A DNA stretch of 64,000 nt, taken from the NCBI RefSeq assembly GCF_003751385.1, contig NZ_RJVA01000011.1, positions 62,001-126,000 of the forward strand, read 5' to 3'. This DNA is from Desulfosoma caldarium. GTDB taxonomy: Bacteria; Desulfobacterota; Syntrophobacteria; Syntrophobacterales; DSM-9756. Under the pieces are notes generated by a model that saw only the letters and a program-made list of their open reading frames with translations, was not told where the DNA came from and ran no database searches. Shown piece by piece: positions 7,359 to 16,169 of this stretch. The position numbers and the translations under genes were made by a program. The stretch's first letter is position 1, and each line of letters begins with the position of its first letter.

Positions 7359-8684
7359 ATGACACCGGACGGGGTTTCAATTTGGGAACCGGAAAAGGAA
7401 TGCCTGGGTATTGAAGAACTGCGCCAGTTACAGCTGGAGCGGCTGCAGGCGACGTTGAATCGGGTCGATCGCAACGTCGCATTTTACCGAAGGATTTTTC
7501 GAGACATCGGCTTTGTGCCGGAAAATGATCTGGCAGAACTGGAGGACCTCAAGAGGCTGCCGTTTACGACTCGGGAAGATGTGAGCAACAGTTACCCGTA
7601 CGAAATGTTTGCCGTGCCCCTGCGAGAAGTCGTTCGAGTGCATTCCTCTTCGGGAACCTCCGTCAATCCCAGGGTCGTGGGCTATACCAAACGGGACCTG
7701 AAGAATTGGGCGCAACTGGTGGCGAGAATCCTGGCTTCGGCAGGGCTCACTCACGATGACGTCATTCAGGTCACCTTTGCCTATGGATTGCTCACGGGAG
7801 GGCTGGGCATTCACTACGGGGCGGAACGCTTGGGAGCTTCCGTACTTCCGACATCTGTGGGCCGAACGGAACGCCAGATCAAAATCATGCAGGACTTTCG
7901 CACCACCGCTTTGGTGTGTACGCCTTCCTACGCTCTGATTATTGCGGACAAAATGGACGAGCTTGGGGTCGATCCCAAAAGGCTGAGCCTGCGCCATGCC
8001 GTGTGTGCCGGGGAGCCATGGACGGAAGAGATGCGGCGTGAAATCCAGGAAAGACTCTTTGTGACGGCCACGGACAATTACGGCATCAGCGAAGTTATGG
8101 GGCCTGGCGTTGCCGGGGAATGCCTGCACCAAAAAGGGATGCACGTTCAGGAAGACCATTTCCTTGTGGAAATTGTGGATCCCGTCACGGGGAAATCATG
8201 TGATCCTGGAGAATTGGGAGAACTGGTGATCACCACCCTTACGAAAGAGGCCTTTCCGGTGATCCGATACCGAACGGGAGATTTGTGCCGCCTTCTCACC
8301 GAATCCTGCCCTTGTGGAAGAACTTTTCGAAGAATCTCTCGCATCGAAGGCCGCTGCGACGATGTGGTGGTCATTAAAGGAATCAACATTATTCCCGAAC
8401 GGATCGGAGATGTTTTGGAGCAGGTCAAGGGAGAAAGGCCCACCTACCAGGTGGTGGTGACTCGGCGTGGGAATTTGGATCAGCTGGAAATATGGATCGA
8501 AGTCACGGAACAGTTGTTTTTTGACAAGATGAGGGAGCAGCGAACCTTGGTGGATGAGATGCGCCAAAAAGTGGCCAACTTCATCGGGATCGTTCCGCGC
8601 ATCAAGCTGGTGGAAAGAGGTTCCTTGGAACGTTCCAACGGCAAGGTTAAACCCTTTGTGGACCATCGACGCAAGACGACGTGA
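7359..8684 (+). CDS. paaK: Phenylacetate-CoA ligase (PaaK-type, AMP-forming)
   Basis: About 441 residues, from ATG 7359 (GAGGG at 7347-7351); a GTG three bases earlier is also possible. The AMP-binding P-loop reads VHSSSGTSVNPRVVGYT, with VTFAYGLLTGGLGIHYGAE and CAGEPWTEEMR as PaaK-family blocks, YRTGDLCRL as the adenylate-binding hinge and IEGRCDDVVVIKGINIIPE as the start of the mobile C-terminal domain. It converts aryl acids such as phenylacetate to CoA thioesters. Next to iorAB it likely handles arylacetates produced from aryl-pyruvates, or runs in reverse to make ATP from arylacetyl-CoA as in IorAB-using anaerobes; direction is inference. Its stop overlaps the region just before iorA. 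Confidence 0.9.
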   Translation: MTPDGVSIWEPEKECLGIEELRQLQLERLQATLNRVDRNVAFYRRIFRDIGFVPENDLAELEDLKRLPFTTREDVSNSYPYEMFAVPLREVVRVHSSSGTSVNPRVVGYTKRDLKNWAQLVARILASAGLTHDDVIQVTFAYGLLTGGLGIHYGAERLGASVLPTSVGRTERQIKIMQDFRTTALVCTPSYALIIADKMDELGVDPKRLSLRHAVCAGEPWTEEMRREIQERLFVTATDNYGISEVMGPGVAGECLHQKGMHVQEDHFLVEIVDPVTGKSCDPGELGELVITTLTKEAFPVIRYRTGDLCRLLTESCPCGRTFRRISRIEGRCDDVVVIKGINIIPERIGDVLEQVKGERPTYQVVVTRRGNLDQLEIWIEVTEQLFFDKMREQRTLVDEMRQKVANFIGIVPRIKLVERGSLERSNGKVKPFVDHRRKTT

Positions 8685-8701
8685 AGGAGGAGGCGGCCGA
8701 C

Positions 8702-10561
8702 ATGCATGAGCTGCTGAGCGGGACTCGAGGTGAAAAGAAATTTCTTTTGGGCAACGAGGCCATCATTCGCGGTGCTTTGGAATCCGGCGTGCGTTTCGTA
8801 GCCGCCTATCCGGGAACGCCGTCGTCGGAAATTATCGACGGTTTCGCCGCCTTGGGTCCGGAGATTGGCGCCGAAGTAGAATATTCGGTCAATGAAAAGG
8901 TGTCGGTGGAATCCGCCTGCGCGGCCGCTCAGTGCGGCGTGCGAAGTCTGGTGTCCATGAAACATGTGGGACTCAACGTGGCTTCCGATGCCTTCATGAC
9001 CTTGGCCTACGTGGGGGTCAAAGCGGGAATGGTCATTGTTTCTGCGGACGATCCGTCCTTGCATTCCAGTCAGAACGAGCAAGACAACCGCTACTACGCG
9101 AAGATGGCTGGCGTGCCCATGTTGGAGCCGGCCACACCTCAAGAGGCCAAAGATATGATGGTGGCCGGATATGAGATGTCGGAAAAATTTGGCATTCCCG
9201 TAGTGTTGCGGACCACGACTCGAGTTAACCACTGTCGAGCCCCCGTCGTGCTGGGGGAAGTGGTGGAAAGGAAACTGGAAGGCTCATTTACCAAGGACCC
9301 CTTCAATCTCGTGGTGGTTCCCATGGTGGGCCGAAAGCTTCACCTCAAACTTCTCGAAAAATTGGCCCAGATTAAGGAACTCTCAGAAACGAGCCCGTTC
9401 AATACCGAGGAAGGCACGGGGGCCTGGGGCATTGTCAGCAGCGGTGTTTCAGCCCTTTACGTTAAGGACGCGTTACGCGAATTGGGACTTCAGGACCGGG
9501 TGCGCCTTCTGAAACTGGGCATGACGCATCCCTTTCCCGAAGGGCTCGTGGCGGATTTTCTCGGGCGCGTGGAGGCGGTGCTGGTCGTGGAAGAACTGGA
9601 ACCGTTCCTAGAAGAGGCAGTACGGGTGGTCGCGCAAAAGTGCGGATTCCAGGGAAAAATTGCGGGAAAAGAATTTGTGCCCAGGGCATTTGAGCTGGAT
9701 ACGGTGAAGGTTAAGGAAGCGGTGGCGGGATTTTTTGGAGTTATTCACCACCGCCCCCAGATTTTTGCCGTGCCTGAGGATTTGCCGGCGCGTCCTCCCA
9801 ACCTGTGTCCCGGGTGTCCGCATCGCGCCACTTTTTTCAGCGTCAAAAAGGTCTTTGGCGAGGAAGCGGTCTATCCGACGGATATCGGCTGCTACACCTT
9901 GGGGCTCCTGCCGCCTCTGCAGATGGCCGACTTCTTGATCTGTATGGGATCCAGCGTGTCCACCGCCGGAGGCTTTAGCCGTGTGCTGCAACGGCCTGTG
10001 GTGGCTTTTATCGGCGATTCCACCTTTTTTCACAGCGGCATCACGGGACTCATCAACGCGGTGAGCCACAACAGAAATCTTCTCTTGGTGATCCTGGATA
10101 ATAGCACCACGGCCATGACGGGCCATCAGCCTCACCCCGGCGTGTGGCTCACCCGGGAAGGCAAAGGGCAGCCCAGGGTGGACTTGGAAACCTTAGTGCG
10201 GGGCTGTGGCGTGCAAAAGTTGGCCGTGGTCAATCCCTTGCACGTGAAAAAAACACAGCAGGTTCTTCAGGAAATGAAAGCCGGCCTGAAAGATGGTGGC
10301 GTTTCCGTGCTCATCAGCCGGTCCCCGTGCCCGCTCTTTGAGCGCCGCATGCTTGGCATCAAACAAAAGGTTGTCTTTCAGGCGACAGGCGATTGCCGTC
10401 CGTGCTTAGATGATTTGGCGCAGCTGGGATGTTCCGCCTTTGTGTGGTCCCAGGACGAGTCAGGGGAAGCCTGCGTCCAGATTAATGAAGTCCTGTGCGG
10501 AGGCTGCGCCGTGTGCGCTCAACTGTGCCAGGCCATCAAGCCGAAGAAACTGGAAGCTTAA
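8702..10561 (+). CDS. iorA: Indolepyruvate:ferredoxin oxidoreductase, alpha subunit
   Basis: 619 residues from ATG 8702 with SD AAGGAGG (8684-8690). The N-terminal pyruvate:ferredoxin oxidoreductase-like domain begins LLGNEAIIRGALESGVRF and AAYPGTPSSEI. The TPP-binding half carries LCPGCPHR, PTDIGCYTLG, and FIGDSTFFHSGITGLINAV with LDNSTTAMTGHQ. The C-terminal ferredoxin-like tail holds CRPCLDDLAQLGC and CGGCAVCAQLCQ. The enzyme oxidatively decarboxylates aryl-pyruvates from Trp, Phe and Tyr to aryl-acetyl-CoA, reducing ferredoxin. In the first tail motif the expected third cysteine is Asp (CRPCLDD), and the final cluster lacks the usual following Pro. The partner iorB follows after 254 bases. 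Confidence 0.93.
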   Translation: MHELLSGTRGEKKFLLGNEAIIRGALESGVRFVAAYPGTPSSEIIDGFAALGPEIGAEVEYSVNEKVSVESACAAAQCGVRSLVSMKHVGLNVASDAFMTLAYVGVKAGMVIVSADDPSLHSSQNEQDNRYYAKMAGVPMLEPATPQEAKDMMVAGYEMSEKFGIPVVLRTTTRVNHCRAPVVLGEVVERKLEGSFTKDPFNLVVVPMVGRKLHLKLLEKLAQIKELSETSPFNTEEGTGAWGIVSSGVSALYVKDALRELGLQDRVRLLKLGMTHPFPEGLVADFLGRVEAVLVVEELEPFLEEAVRVVAQKCGFQGKIAGKEFVPRAFELDTVKVKEAVAGFFGVIHHRPQIFAVPEDLPARPPNLCPGCPHRATFFSVKKVFGEEAVYPTDIGCYTLGLLPPLQMADFLICMGSSVSTAGGFSRVLQRPVVAFIGDSTFFHSGITGLINAVSHNRNLLLVILDNSTTAMTGHQPHPGVWLTREGKGQPRVDLETLVRGCGVQKLAVVNPLHVKKTQQVLQEMKAGLKDGGVSVLISRSPCPLFERRMLGIKQKVVFQATGDCRPCLDDLAQLGCSAFVWSQDESGEACVQINEVLCGGCAVCAQLCQAIKPKKLEA

Positions 10562-10815
10562 CAGGCTTTGACAGGGCCTTGGGCGTTTCTCGGCCGTCGA
10601 GCGTGGGGCATGGGCCCAGGCAGAATCCTAAAGATCTTGGGCGAGCCGAGGCAACGCAACGTTGAAGGTGTTCGAGCCTGTATCTATGCGTCCGTGGGCT
10701 GAAAGCGCGCCCTATGCGTGAAACGCCCAGCAGGCCAAGGGACCTTTGTAGCGGTGTGGAGAGGCTTCTTTGAACTCAAGATCCGGAATCCTTCAGGCTT
10801 TCAAGGAGGGGCAAT

Positions 10816-11433
10816 GTGGTGAAGACGCAGGACATCGCGCGCTTTGAAGGCGTGCGCCTTTTCTTTACGGGTGTGGGTGGACAAGGAACCCTGCTGGCGA
10901 CCAGGCTGGTCGGTGAAGCGGCTTTGGCTGCAGGGTTGCACGCATCCATGAGCGAAATTCACGGCATGGCGCAACGGGGCGGTATCGTGGAATCTTCCGT
11001 GGTGCTGGGGAATATTCAGGCCCCCATCGTGGGGGAAGGCCAAGCCGATGTGCTGGTGGCCTTTGAACCCCTGGAAGCCCTAAGGGCCATCAACCGATGC
11101 CATGCCCAGACCCAAGCCGTCGTGAATCTGGCGCCCATCGTACCTTTTACCGTCGCCGCCGGCCAAGGGCGCTATCCCGACATAGCCCGTGCCGTCGCGA
11201 TGCTGCAAGAGAAGCTGGCTAAGGTGGTCGCTCTGGACGCGGAAGCCTTGGCCCGACAGGCAGGCTCCGTTAAGGCGACCAACATGGTCATCATGGGCGC
11301 CGTGGCGGCCATGCAAGTGCTCCCCATGAGCAAAGAAACGTGGGATGCCTGCCTTCAGCGCATCTTCCCCCCCAAACTTTATGAGCTCAACCAAAAAGCC
11401 TTCAATATGGGCTATGAAAAAGGCCACCCGTAA
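10816..11433 (+). CDS. iorB: Indolepyruvate:ferredoxin oxidoreductase, beta subunit
   Basis: 205 residues from GTG 10816 with AAGGAGG 6 bases upstream. It is the gamma-type domain of 2-oxoacid oxidoreductases: FTGVGGQGTLLATRLVGEAA near the N-terminus, SEIHGMAQRGGIVESSVVLG in the middle and GSVKATNMVIMGAVAAM. It binds IorA and completes the catalytic dimer for aryl-pyruvate oxidation. It is the last gene of the liv-paaK-ior block. Confidence 0.92.
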   Translation: MVKTQDIARFEGVRLFFTGVGGQGTLLATRLVGEAALAAGLHASMSEIHGMAQRGGIVESSVVLGNIQAPIVGEGQADVLVAFEPLEALRAINRCHAQTQAVVNLAPIVPFTVAAGQGRYPDIARAVAMLQEKLAKVVALDAEALARQAGSVKATNMVIMGAVAAMQVLPMSKETWDACLQRIFPPKLYELNQKAFNMGYEKGHP

Positions 11434-11665
11434 AGCCATCTGTGCAACGAGTTGCCGTGAAGTGCAATCCGTTGCACACTCTTGGGCACGCCCTGTTATT
11501 CTCTTGGACAGGCAAGGGGGCTGAAGGCCTATTTGGCGTCGTGTTTTTAGGCTCACAAGGCTTTGCGAAAGTGCCCTATGAAAAAATATTTTCCTTGCAA
11601 TATCAAAATATTGAAGACGATAGGTCAAGGAGGTGGCAGCACTTCCTGAAAAAACCTCTTTGTCT

Positions 11666-11679
11666 GGTATGGATTGTGC
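11666..11679 (+). promoter_or_regulatory. Weak candidate -24/-12 (sigma-54 type) promoter
   Basis: TGGTATGGATTGTGCT has GG (11666-11667) and GC (11678-11679) exactly 10 bases apart, with partial agreement to TGGCAC-N5-TTGC. Transcription would start near 11690, just before the GTG at 11701. Only the spacing and core dinucleotides are seen. Confidence 0.2.
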
Positions 11680-11700
11680 TAATTGAAAAAGGGGGAGGAA

Positions 11701-13191
11701 GTGCTCATTGACGCCTCGAGGCTTTCCGATTATAGAAAAAGCTTACAAGCACGGGCGTGTGAAGCGACGTTGCGACAGAGGGGCGGACAGGGCATGATCA
11801 TCGGTCGCGATCTACTAGAGAAAACGTGCAAGGACATGATCGAGACCATTTTGCTGTGCTTGGATCATGCTACGAAGGGAACCATCTACCGCATCGGTCC
11901 CATGCCGGAGTTGCGCTCGGTGCGGGTGACATCCGGTATTCGAGAACAGGGCAACGGCACCATTCATTGGGGCCTTCCTGCTGTGTCCGATTACAATCCG
12001 CCGGGAAAGACGTGGGAGCAGTACCGGGATCGCCCAGGCCGGGCCTTGGAGGCCATGGCGTGGTGTGTAGAGCGTCAAAAAAGTTGGACGGCGGATAATC
12101 CCTATGAAGACCAGCGCAGTGTGCGCAAGCAATTGAGTGGGGAGCCGGAAGATTGGCATCACATGGAGCCGGTTCTGGTCAAGAAGAGTGATCTCTACGG
12201 GGATGATCTTGCCGACCTGGAGTATCCGCTCAACTGGAAAGGCACGCCCATTTGGCAGGACACGGACTATGTGGTGGTGGCCGTCATCAAAATTCATTTT
12301 CTGCCCCACAGCATTCAGCGAGGGGATCGTGCCACCAAGGTCATCAAGAAACTTTCCCGCATTTTGGGAACGGAGATGTTTTCGCTGCACATTCGCGAGA
12401 CCTTGAGCGAAGTGCAGAGCGAACTGACGCGGGAGCGACTTTCTTCCTGCAACGCGTTGGCACATGAGCTTCGCAACACTTTGATGAAACTTAGTTTTAT
12501 CTTCTCGGCCATCAATGCCGAAATCGGCTTTCTTCGCGAACAGTGGGAAGAAGAGATTCGAAAACACACCGGCCTGGAAGACAAGACCGTCCTCCTGCGC
12601 CGCCTCAACAAATTCCTCGAAACCCGGCTGGCAAACCTGAACGGCCATGAAGAGTTGGGGATTGTGGGGCGAAACCTGTTGGCCGAACAAAAAGAGTTTT
12701 TAGTGACCCCTCTTTTGCCTGAGCAGGCCGCCAACTGGATTGCCCTGAAGATTCAACCCAAGTGGGAGCGGCTCTTGAAAGAAAGTTCCGTGTGGAATGA
12801 TCTACGCCAAGAAATCCAAGGGATTTTGGAACGGCTCAAGAGCGCCGTCTGGGTTGGGACCGACCAGGACGTGGCCGATCGGCTCGAGCACCTGCCGCAA
12901 GATGTGCGCACCATGTGGCCCCGTTTGGCGTACATGGAGTTTTCCGGGGAAAAACTGCCCATGTTGGAGCAGGTGCTGGCTTTATTGAACCATCCCGGCA
13001 TGGATGTGCCTCACAAAAAGCACACGCAAAAGGTGCTTTCGAGCCTTAAAGCCTTGGCAGAAATCATTCCAGACATGGAAACCCGCACGAACCGCATTTT
13101 GGAGTTTATGAAAAACGGGTCGGAAAAGGGCCTACCCGACTACTGGCGACCTCTGCTGCGTTCCGAAGAACCATCGTTGGCTTCGAAATAG
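11701..13191 (+). CDS. Unrecognised protein with a HisKA-like H-box and no ATPase domain
   Basis: About 496 residues. The start is uncertain: GTG 11701 behind GGGGGAGGAA, TTG 11683, or ATG 11794. The N-terminal 240 residues are a mixed alpha/beta domain that I do not recognise; it includes VVVAVIKIHFLPHSIQRGD. At about residues 255-275 lies SSCNALAHELRNTLMKLSF, which resembles the phospho-accepting His box (HELRN) of sensor kinases. The following 230 residues are helical and charged. No N, G1, F or G2 boxes of a HATPase are seen, so it cannot be a complete histidine kinase. It might be a phosphotransfer or dimerisation module served by another kinase. It stands alone between iorB and a convergent nucleotide cyclase. 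Confidence 0.7.
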   Translation: MLIDASRLSDYRKSLQARACEATLRQRGGQGMIIGRDLLEKTCKDMIETILLCLDHATKGTIYRIGPMPELRSVRVTSGIREQGNGTIHWGLPAVSDYNPPGKTWEQYRDRPGRALEAMAWCVERQKSWTADNPYEDQRSVRKQLSGEPEDWHHMEPVLVKKSDLYGDDLADLEYPLNWKGTPIWQDTDYVVVAVIKIHFLPHSIQRGDRATKVIKKLSRILGTEMFSLHIRETLSEVQSELTRERLSSCNALAHELRNTLMKLSFIFSAINAEIGFLREQWEEEIRKHTGLEDKTVLLRRLNKFLETRLANLNGHEELGIVGRNLLAEQKEFLVTPLLPEQAANWIALKIQPKWERLLKESSVWNDLRQEIQGILERLKSAVWVGTDQDVADRLEHLPQDVRTMWPRLAYMEFSGEKLPMLEQVLALLNHPGMDVPHKKHTQKVLSSLKALAEIIPDMETRTNRILEFMKNGSEKGLPDYWRPLLRSEEPSLASK

Positions 13192-13215
13192 CTTTTCCCG
13201 CCTAAAAAATGCTCC

Positions 13216-14619
13216 TTATTTTTCAGATTCCTTTTTTGTTTCCGCCAGCGACGCCAACCGATGGGCCAATGCCTTCAGTGTGGATGGATCTGTGGTATTC
13301 CATTGGACCCAAACAAAGTAACCAGGTCCCTCGTCCAAAATTCTTTGCGGTTGCTGGTCGGCATGAAGATCAACGCATTCGTAGACGTGAACCGGTTGGT
13401 GGAGGCCCTTGAGGGGCATGACGCCCAAGTCTCGAGCCTGAACCTTTTCGGCCACCAGAGTGTAGGTGGCTCGACTGATCAAAATCTGATCGGGTTCGGC
13501 GATTTGCTGCAGTCTGGCCGCCACGTTGACCTGGGACCCGATGGCCGTATAGTGAATCCAGTGTTTCGAGCCGAAAGTTCCCACCACACTAAGTCCCGTA
13601 TGGACCCCCATACGCACTCGCAGGGCGTGAGGGTAGCCTTTCTGAGACCATCGGTGGTTCAGCGCTCTGAGTTTGTCGCGCATAGCCGTGGCCATTTGAA
13701 GACAACGGTACGCCCCTTCCGCGGGGTCCATGTCATCGGGCGCGCCAAAGAGCACCATCATACCGTCTCCCATGAGCTTGTCCAGCGTACCCTTGTGGTG
13801 AAGAACGAGAGGAATCATTTCGCGAAAGTATTCGTTCAGCTGTTCGGCGGTTTCTTCCGGTTCCATGGTGTCCGTGATGGTGCTGAAGCGACAGATGTCC
13901 GAAAAAAAGACGGTGATTTTCTTGCGACGGTGTTCGAACAGGGTCCGCCCTTCGTCCTTGGAGAGGTGTTTCACCAAAGGATCGCTCACAAACAGGGCAA
14001 GCCTTTCATTGAGTTTCATGATTTCCCGATCTTTTTCCCTCAGCTGGCCGATGGACTCTTTGAGATGGGTCTTTTGGGAAGCAAATCGATCCAAAAGCAC
14101 GGCCAAAAAGATGCAGACCGTCAAAAAGGCTCCGATGCGCACGAGTTCTCGAAGGTAGTTTGGGGCGTGCCCGTGCAAGCGACTCATCACGACGAGCAGC
14201 ACAAGGTAGAGGAACATGTAGTAACAGGCGGTCAGCAGCACGCATCGAAAGCGCACGTGGCCGGCGAGGAAGAAAAGGCCCATGAGCCAGCCTATGAGCA
14301 TGAGGTCACGGGCCGTGCCGACGGCGTAAAACCCATAGGCGGCTACCGGAGCGAAAAAGAACCAGTTGGGAATGAGGACGAAGTGAGGGTCGAAGCGAAA
14401 GCGGGTGTCCCATCCCAAGTGGACCATGGCCAGGCCGAGGCCATGCGCGAGGGTGGCCCCGGCAATGAAGATGCCGATTTGATGTGTTGCAATGTCGCTG
14501 TAGCCGAGTTTTTTAAGAAAAACAATAGTGGCGGTTGCGAGCACCCAGCCAAGGTAGCCGATCCACAGGGCGCTCAGTTTTTTCGACCGCCCCATGTCTG
14601 TGGGGACGTCCAGCGGCAT
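13216..14619 (-). CDS. Membrane-bound class III adenylate/guanylate cyclase
   Basis: 467 residues from ATG 14619 (GAGGAG 8 bases upstream); the frame stays open to 14667. Residues up to about 190 hold roughly six hydrophobic segments (such as GYLGWVLATATIVFL and YYMFLYLVLLVV), followed by a short coiled coil LREKDREIMKLNERL. The catalytic domain has both metal Asp motifs, FFSDICRFS and DKLMGDGMMVLFGAP. It also has the adenine-selective Lys of TLDKLMGDG, and the transition-state Asn/Arg in AIGSQVNVAARLQ. These residues favour ATP as substrate and cAMP as product. It sits immediately downstream (minus strand) of a c-di-AMP synthase. Confidence 0.9.
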   Translation of the reverse strand: MPLDVPTDMGRSKKLSALWIGYLGWVLATATIVFLKKLGYSDIATHQIGIFIAGATLAHGLGLAMVHLGWDTRFRFDPHFVLIPNWFFFAPVAAYGFYAVGTARDLMLIGWLMGLFFLAGHVRFRCVLLTACYYMFLYLVLLVVMSRLHGHAPNYLRELVRIGAFLTVCIFLAVLLDRFASQKTHLKESIGQLREKDREIMKLNERLALFVSDPLVKHLSKDEGRTLFEHRRKKITVFFSDICRFSTITDTMEPEETAEQLNEYFREMIPLVLHHKGTLDKLMGDGMMVLFGAPDDMDPAEGAYRCLQMATAMRDKLRALNHRWSQKGYPHALRVRMGVHTGLSVVGTFGSKHWIHYTAIGSQVNVAARLQQIAEPDQILISRATYTLVAEKVQARDLGVMPLKGLHQPVHVYECVDLHADQQPQRILDEGPGYFVWVQWNTTDPSTLKALAHRLASLAETKKESEK

Positions 14620-14699
14620 GGCGGAGTCTCCTCTTTGCCGAACCATGCAGCCATTAGCTGGATTCATGGCACCGGCGGCACTGATCTGGAGAAGAGGCG

Positions 14700-16169
14700 T
14701 CAGCCTTCCGGCGGTCCTTTCTTTTCTGAGCGTTTGGCGACGGTAAATCGAATTTCCACGCGTTCATGGGAAGGGTCGGCCAGTTTGAGGGAGGCCGGCG
14801 TGATGATGAGAGGCGCGGTGAGAGAACCGGATTCGACGATCGTGTCCACGCGCACAGGAGTGGTGTATAAAGTGTGAATGCCTGCCAGCAGCGTTTTCCC
14901 ACCCACCACTTGAACTTCTGAAGGAATGACCTGTACGTCCGTGATGACAACGTTGTCCGGAAGTTTTCCGACCCAGTCCACCTGCACGGGAACGATCTTG
15001 GTGGCCGGAACGTCCAGGGTCACTTCCAACGTGGCCGGATTGACGCTATTGAGAAAAAGACCAGGAGGCATCTGAATGTTTTCCTTGGTGATGGGATAGA
15101 CATTGAGGCCTTCCACGGCTTTGGCCAGATTGATGCGAACAGTGATCTGTTCCGGGCGCAGCGATTTGACGATGGCGCTGGATCCATGGAATTGGAGATG
15201 CACCTTGTTGGCGGAGGTTTCCAGAATTTGAAGCTGGGCCGGTCGGTTGACGAATTCCACGGGAACGTTCAGTTCCATGAGGGTGTCGCGACCTCGAGTG
15301 AATCCCAGCCAAATGGCGGTGATGATGAACAGGGAAAGCACGCCGGCGATGCCTAGCTTGGTCATTTCCTTCTTGCGATACTCTGGGTCGCGCCGATGGT
15401 CCATGCCCATATGGTTTTCCAAAATATTGGCCAGCTCTTCGGGCTGAGCCATCGGCTTGATCCACCCATCCTTGGCGGCGGTGACCCGGCCGCGTTCTTC
15501 AGAAACCGCCACGACCAGGGCGTCGGAGCGTTCCGCAAGCCCTGCGGCGGCTCGGTGTCGCGTGCCATAAAAGGTGGGCAGATCTGTTCTTTGTGACAGA
15601 GGCAAAAGAACGCCCACTTCCGTCACTTTGTTCCCTTCCACGATGGCCGCCCCGTCATGCACGGGATTCTTGGGCCAGAAGATGCTCATGAGCATTTCTT
15701 GAGACACCCGCCCGTCCCACGGAATGCCACCATGAATGAGTTCACGAAGGTCTTCCTTGCCGGGAAAGACTACGAGGGCTCCCATGCGCTTCTTGCCCAT
15801 TTGAAAAAAGGTGTCCACCAGCACGGTTACCGGCGATGACTTTTCTTCCAATGGTGAGCCCCAAAGAAAATTCTTGAGGTTACGGGCTTGGAGGGCGGTT
15901 CGAATTTCGTTGCGAAATACCACGATAATGATGATCGCCGCCGCCGCCGTGATGGCCTGAAGGGCCCAACTGGTAAGAATGAGGCCCAGGGAAGCGGCCA
16001 GTTCTTGAATGACCCACAGGGACGCGATGCCTGCCAGGATACGAAATGCATTGGTGTGCCGAAACAGGACGTAGACTCGAAACAGAATGTAGCTGTTGAT
16101 CAGGATGTCCACCACATCCTGCCAGCGAATGGTCGAAAGGATGAGAAGGATGGAGCGCATGCCGTTCAA
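14700..16169 (-). CDS. cdaA: Fused diadenylate cyclase CdaA plus YbbR (CdaR-like) domains
   Basis: 489 residues. Three N-terminal membrane segments (residues 10-90) precede a DAC domain with the catalytic DGA motif (NPVHDGAAIV) and RHR motif (YGTRHRAAAGL). At about 275-295 a further membrane segment (LGIAGVLSLFIITAIWLGF) leads to a periplasmic region of YbbR-type beta repeats (about 300-480). In Firmicutes CdaA (c-di-AMP synthase) and its regulator CdaR/YbbR are separate neighbouring genes; here they are one polypeptide. The start overlaps the stop of the upstream DUF2914 gene by 4 bases, so the two are translationally linked. Confidence 0.92.
   Translation of the reverse strand: MNGMRSILLILSTIRWQDVVDILINSYILFRVYVLFRHTNAFRILAGIASLWVIQELAASLGLILTSWALQAITAAAAIIIIVVFRNEIRTALQARNLKNFLWGSPLEEKSSPVTVLVDTFFQMGKKRMGALVVFPGKEDLRELIHGGIPWDGRVSQEMLMSIFWPKNPVHDGAAIVEGNKVTEVGVLLPLSQRTDLPTFYGTRHRAAAGLAERSDALVVAVSEERGRVTAAKDGWIKPMAQPEELANILENHMGMDHRRDPEYRKKEMTKLGIAGVLSLFIITAIWLGFTRGRDTLMELNVPVEFVNRPAQLQILETSANKVHLQFHGSSAIVKSLRPEQITVRINLAKAVEGLNVYPITKENIQMPPGLFLNSVNPATLEVTLDVPATKIVPVQVDWVGKLPDNVVITDVQVIPSEVQVVGGKTLLAGIHTLYTTPVRVDTIVESGSLTAPLIITPASLKLADPSHERVEIRFTVAKRSEKKGPPEG

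Noticed and set aside
13261-14877. 538-codon plus-strand frame
   Set aside because: It is a shadow of the class III cyclase on the minus strand, where both metal-Asp motifs are found.
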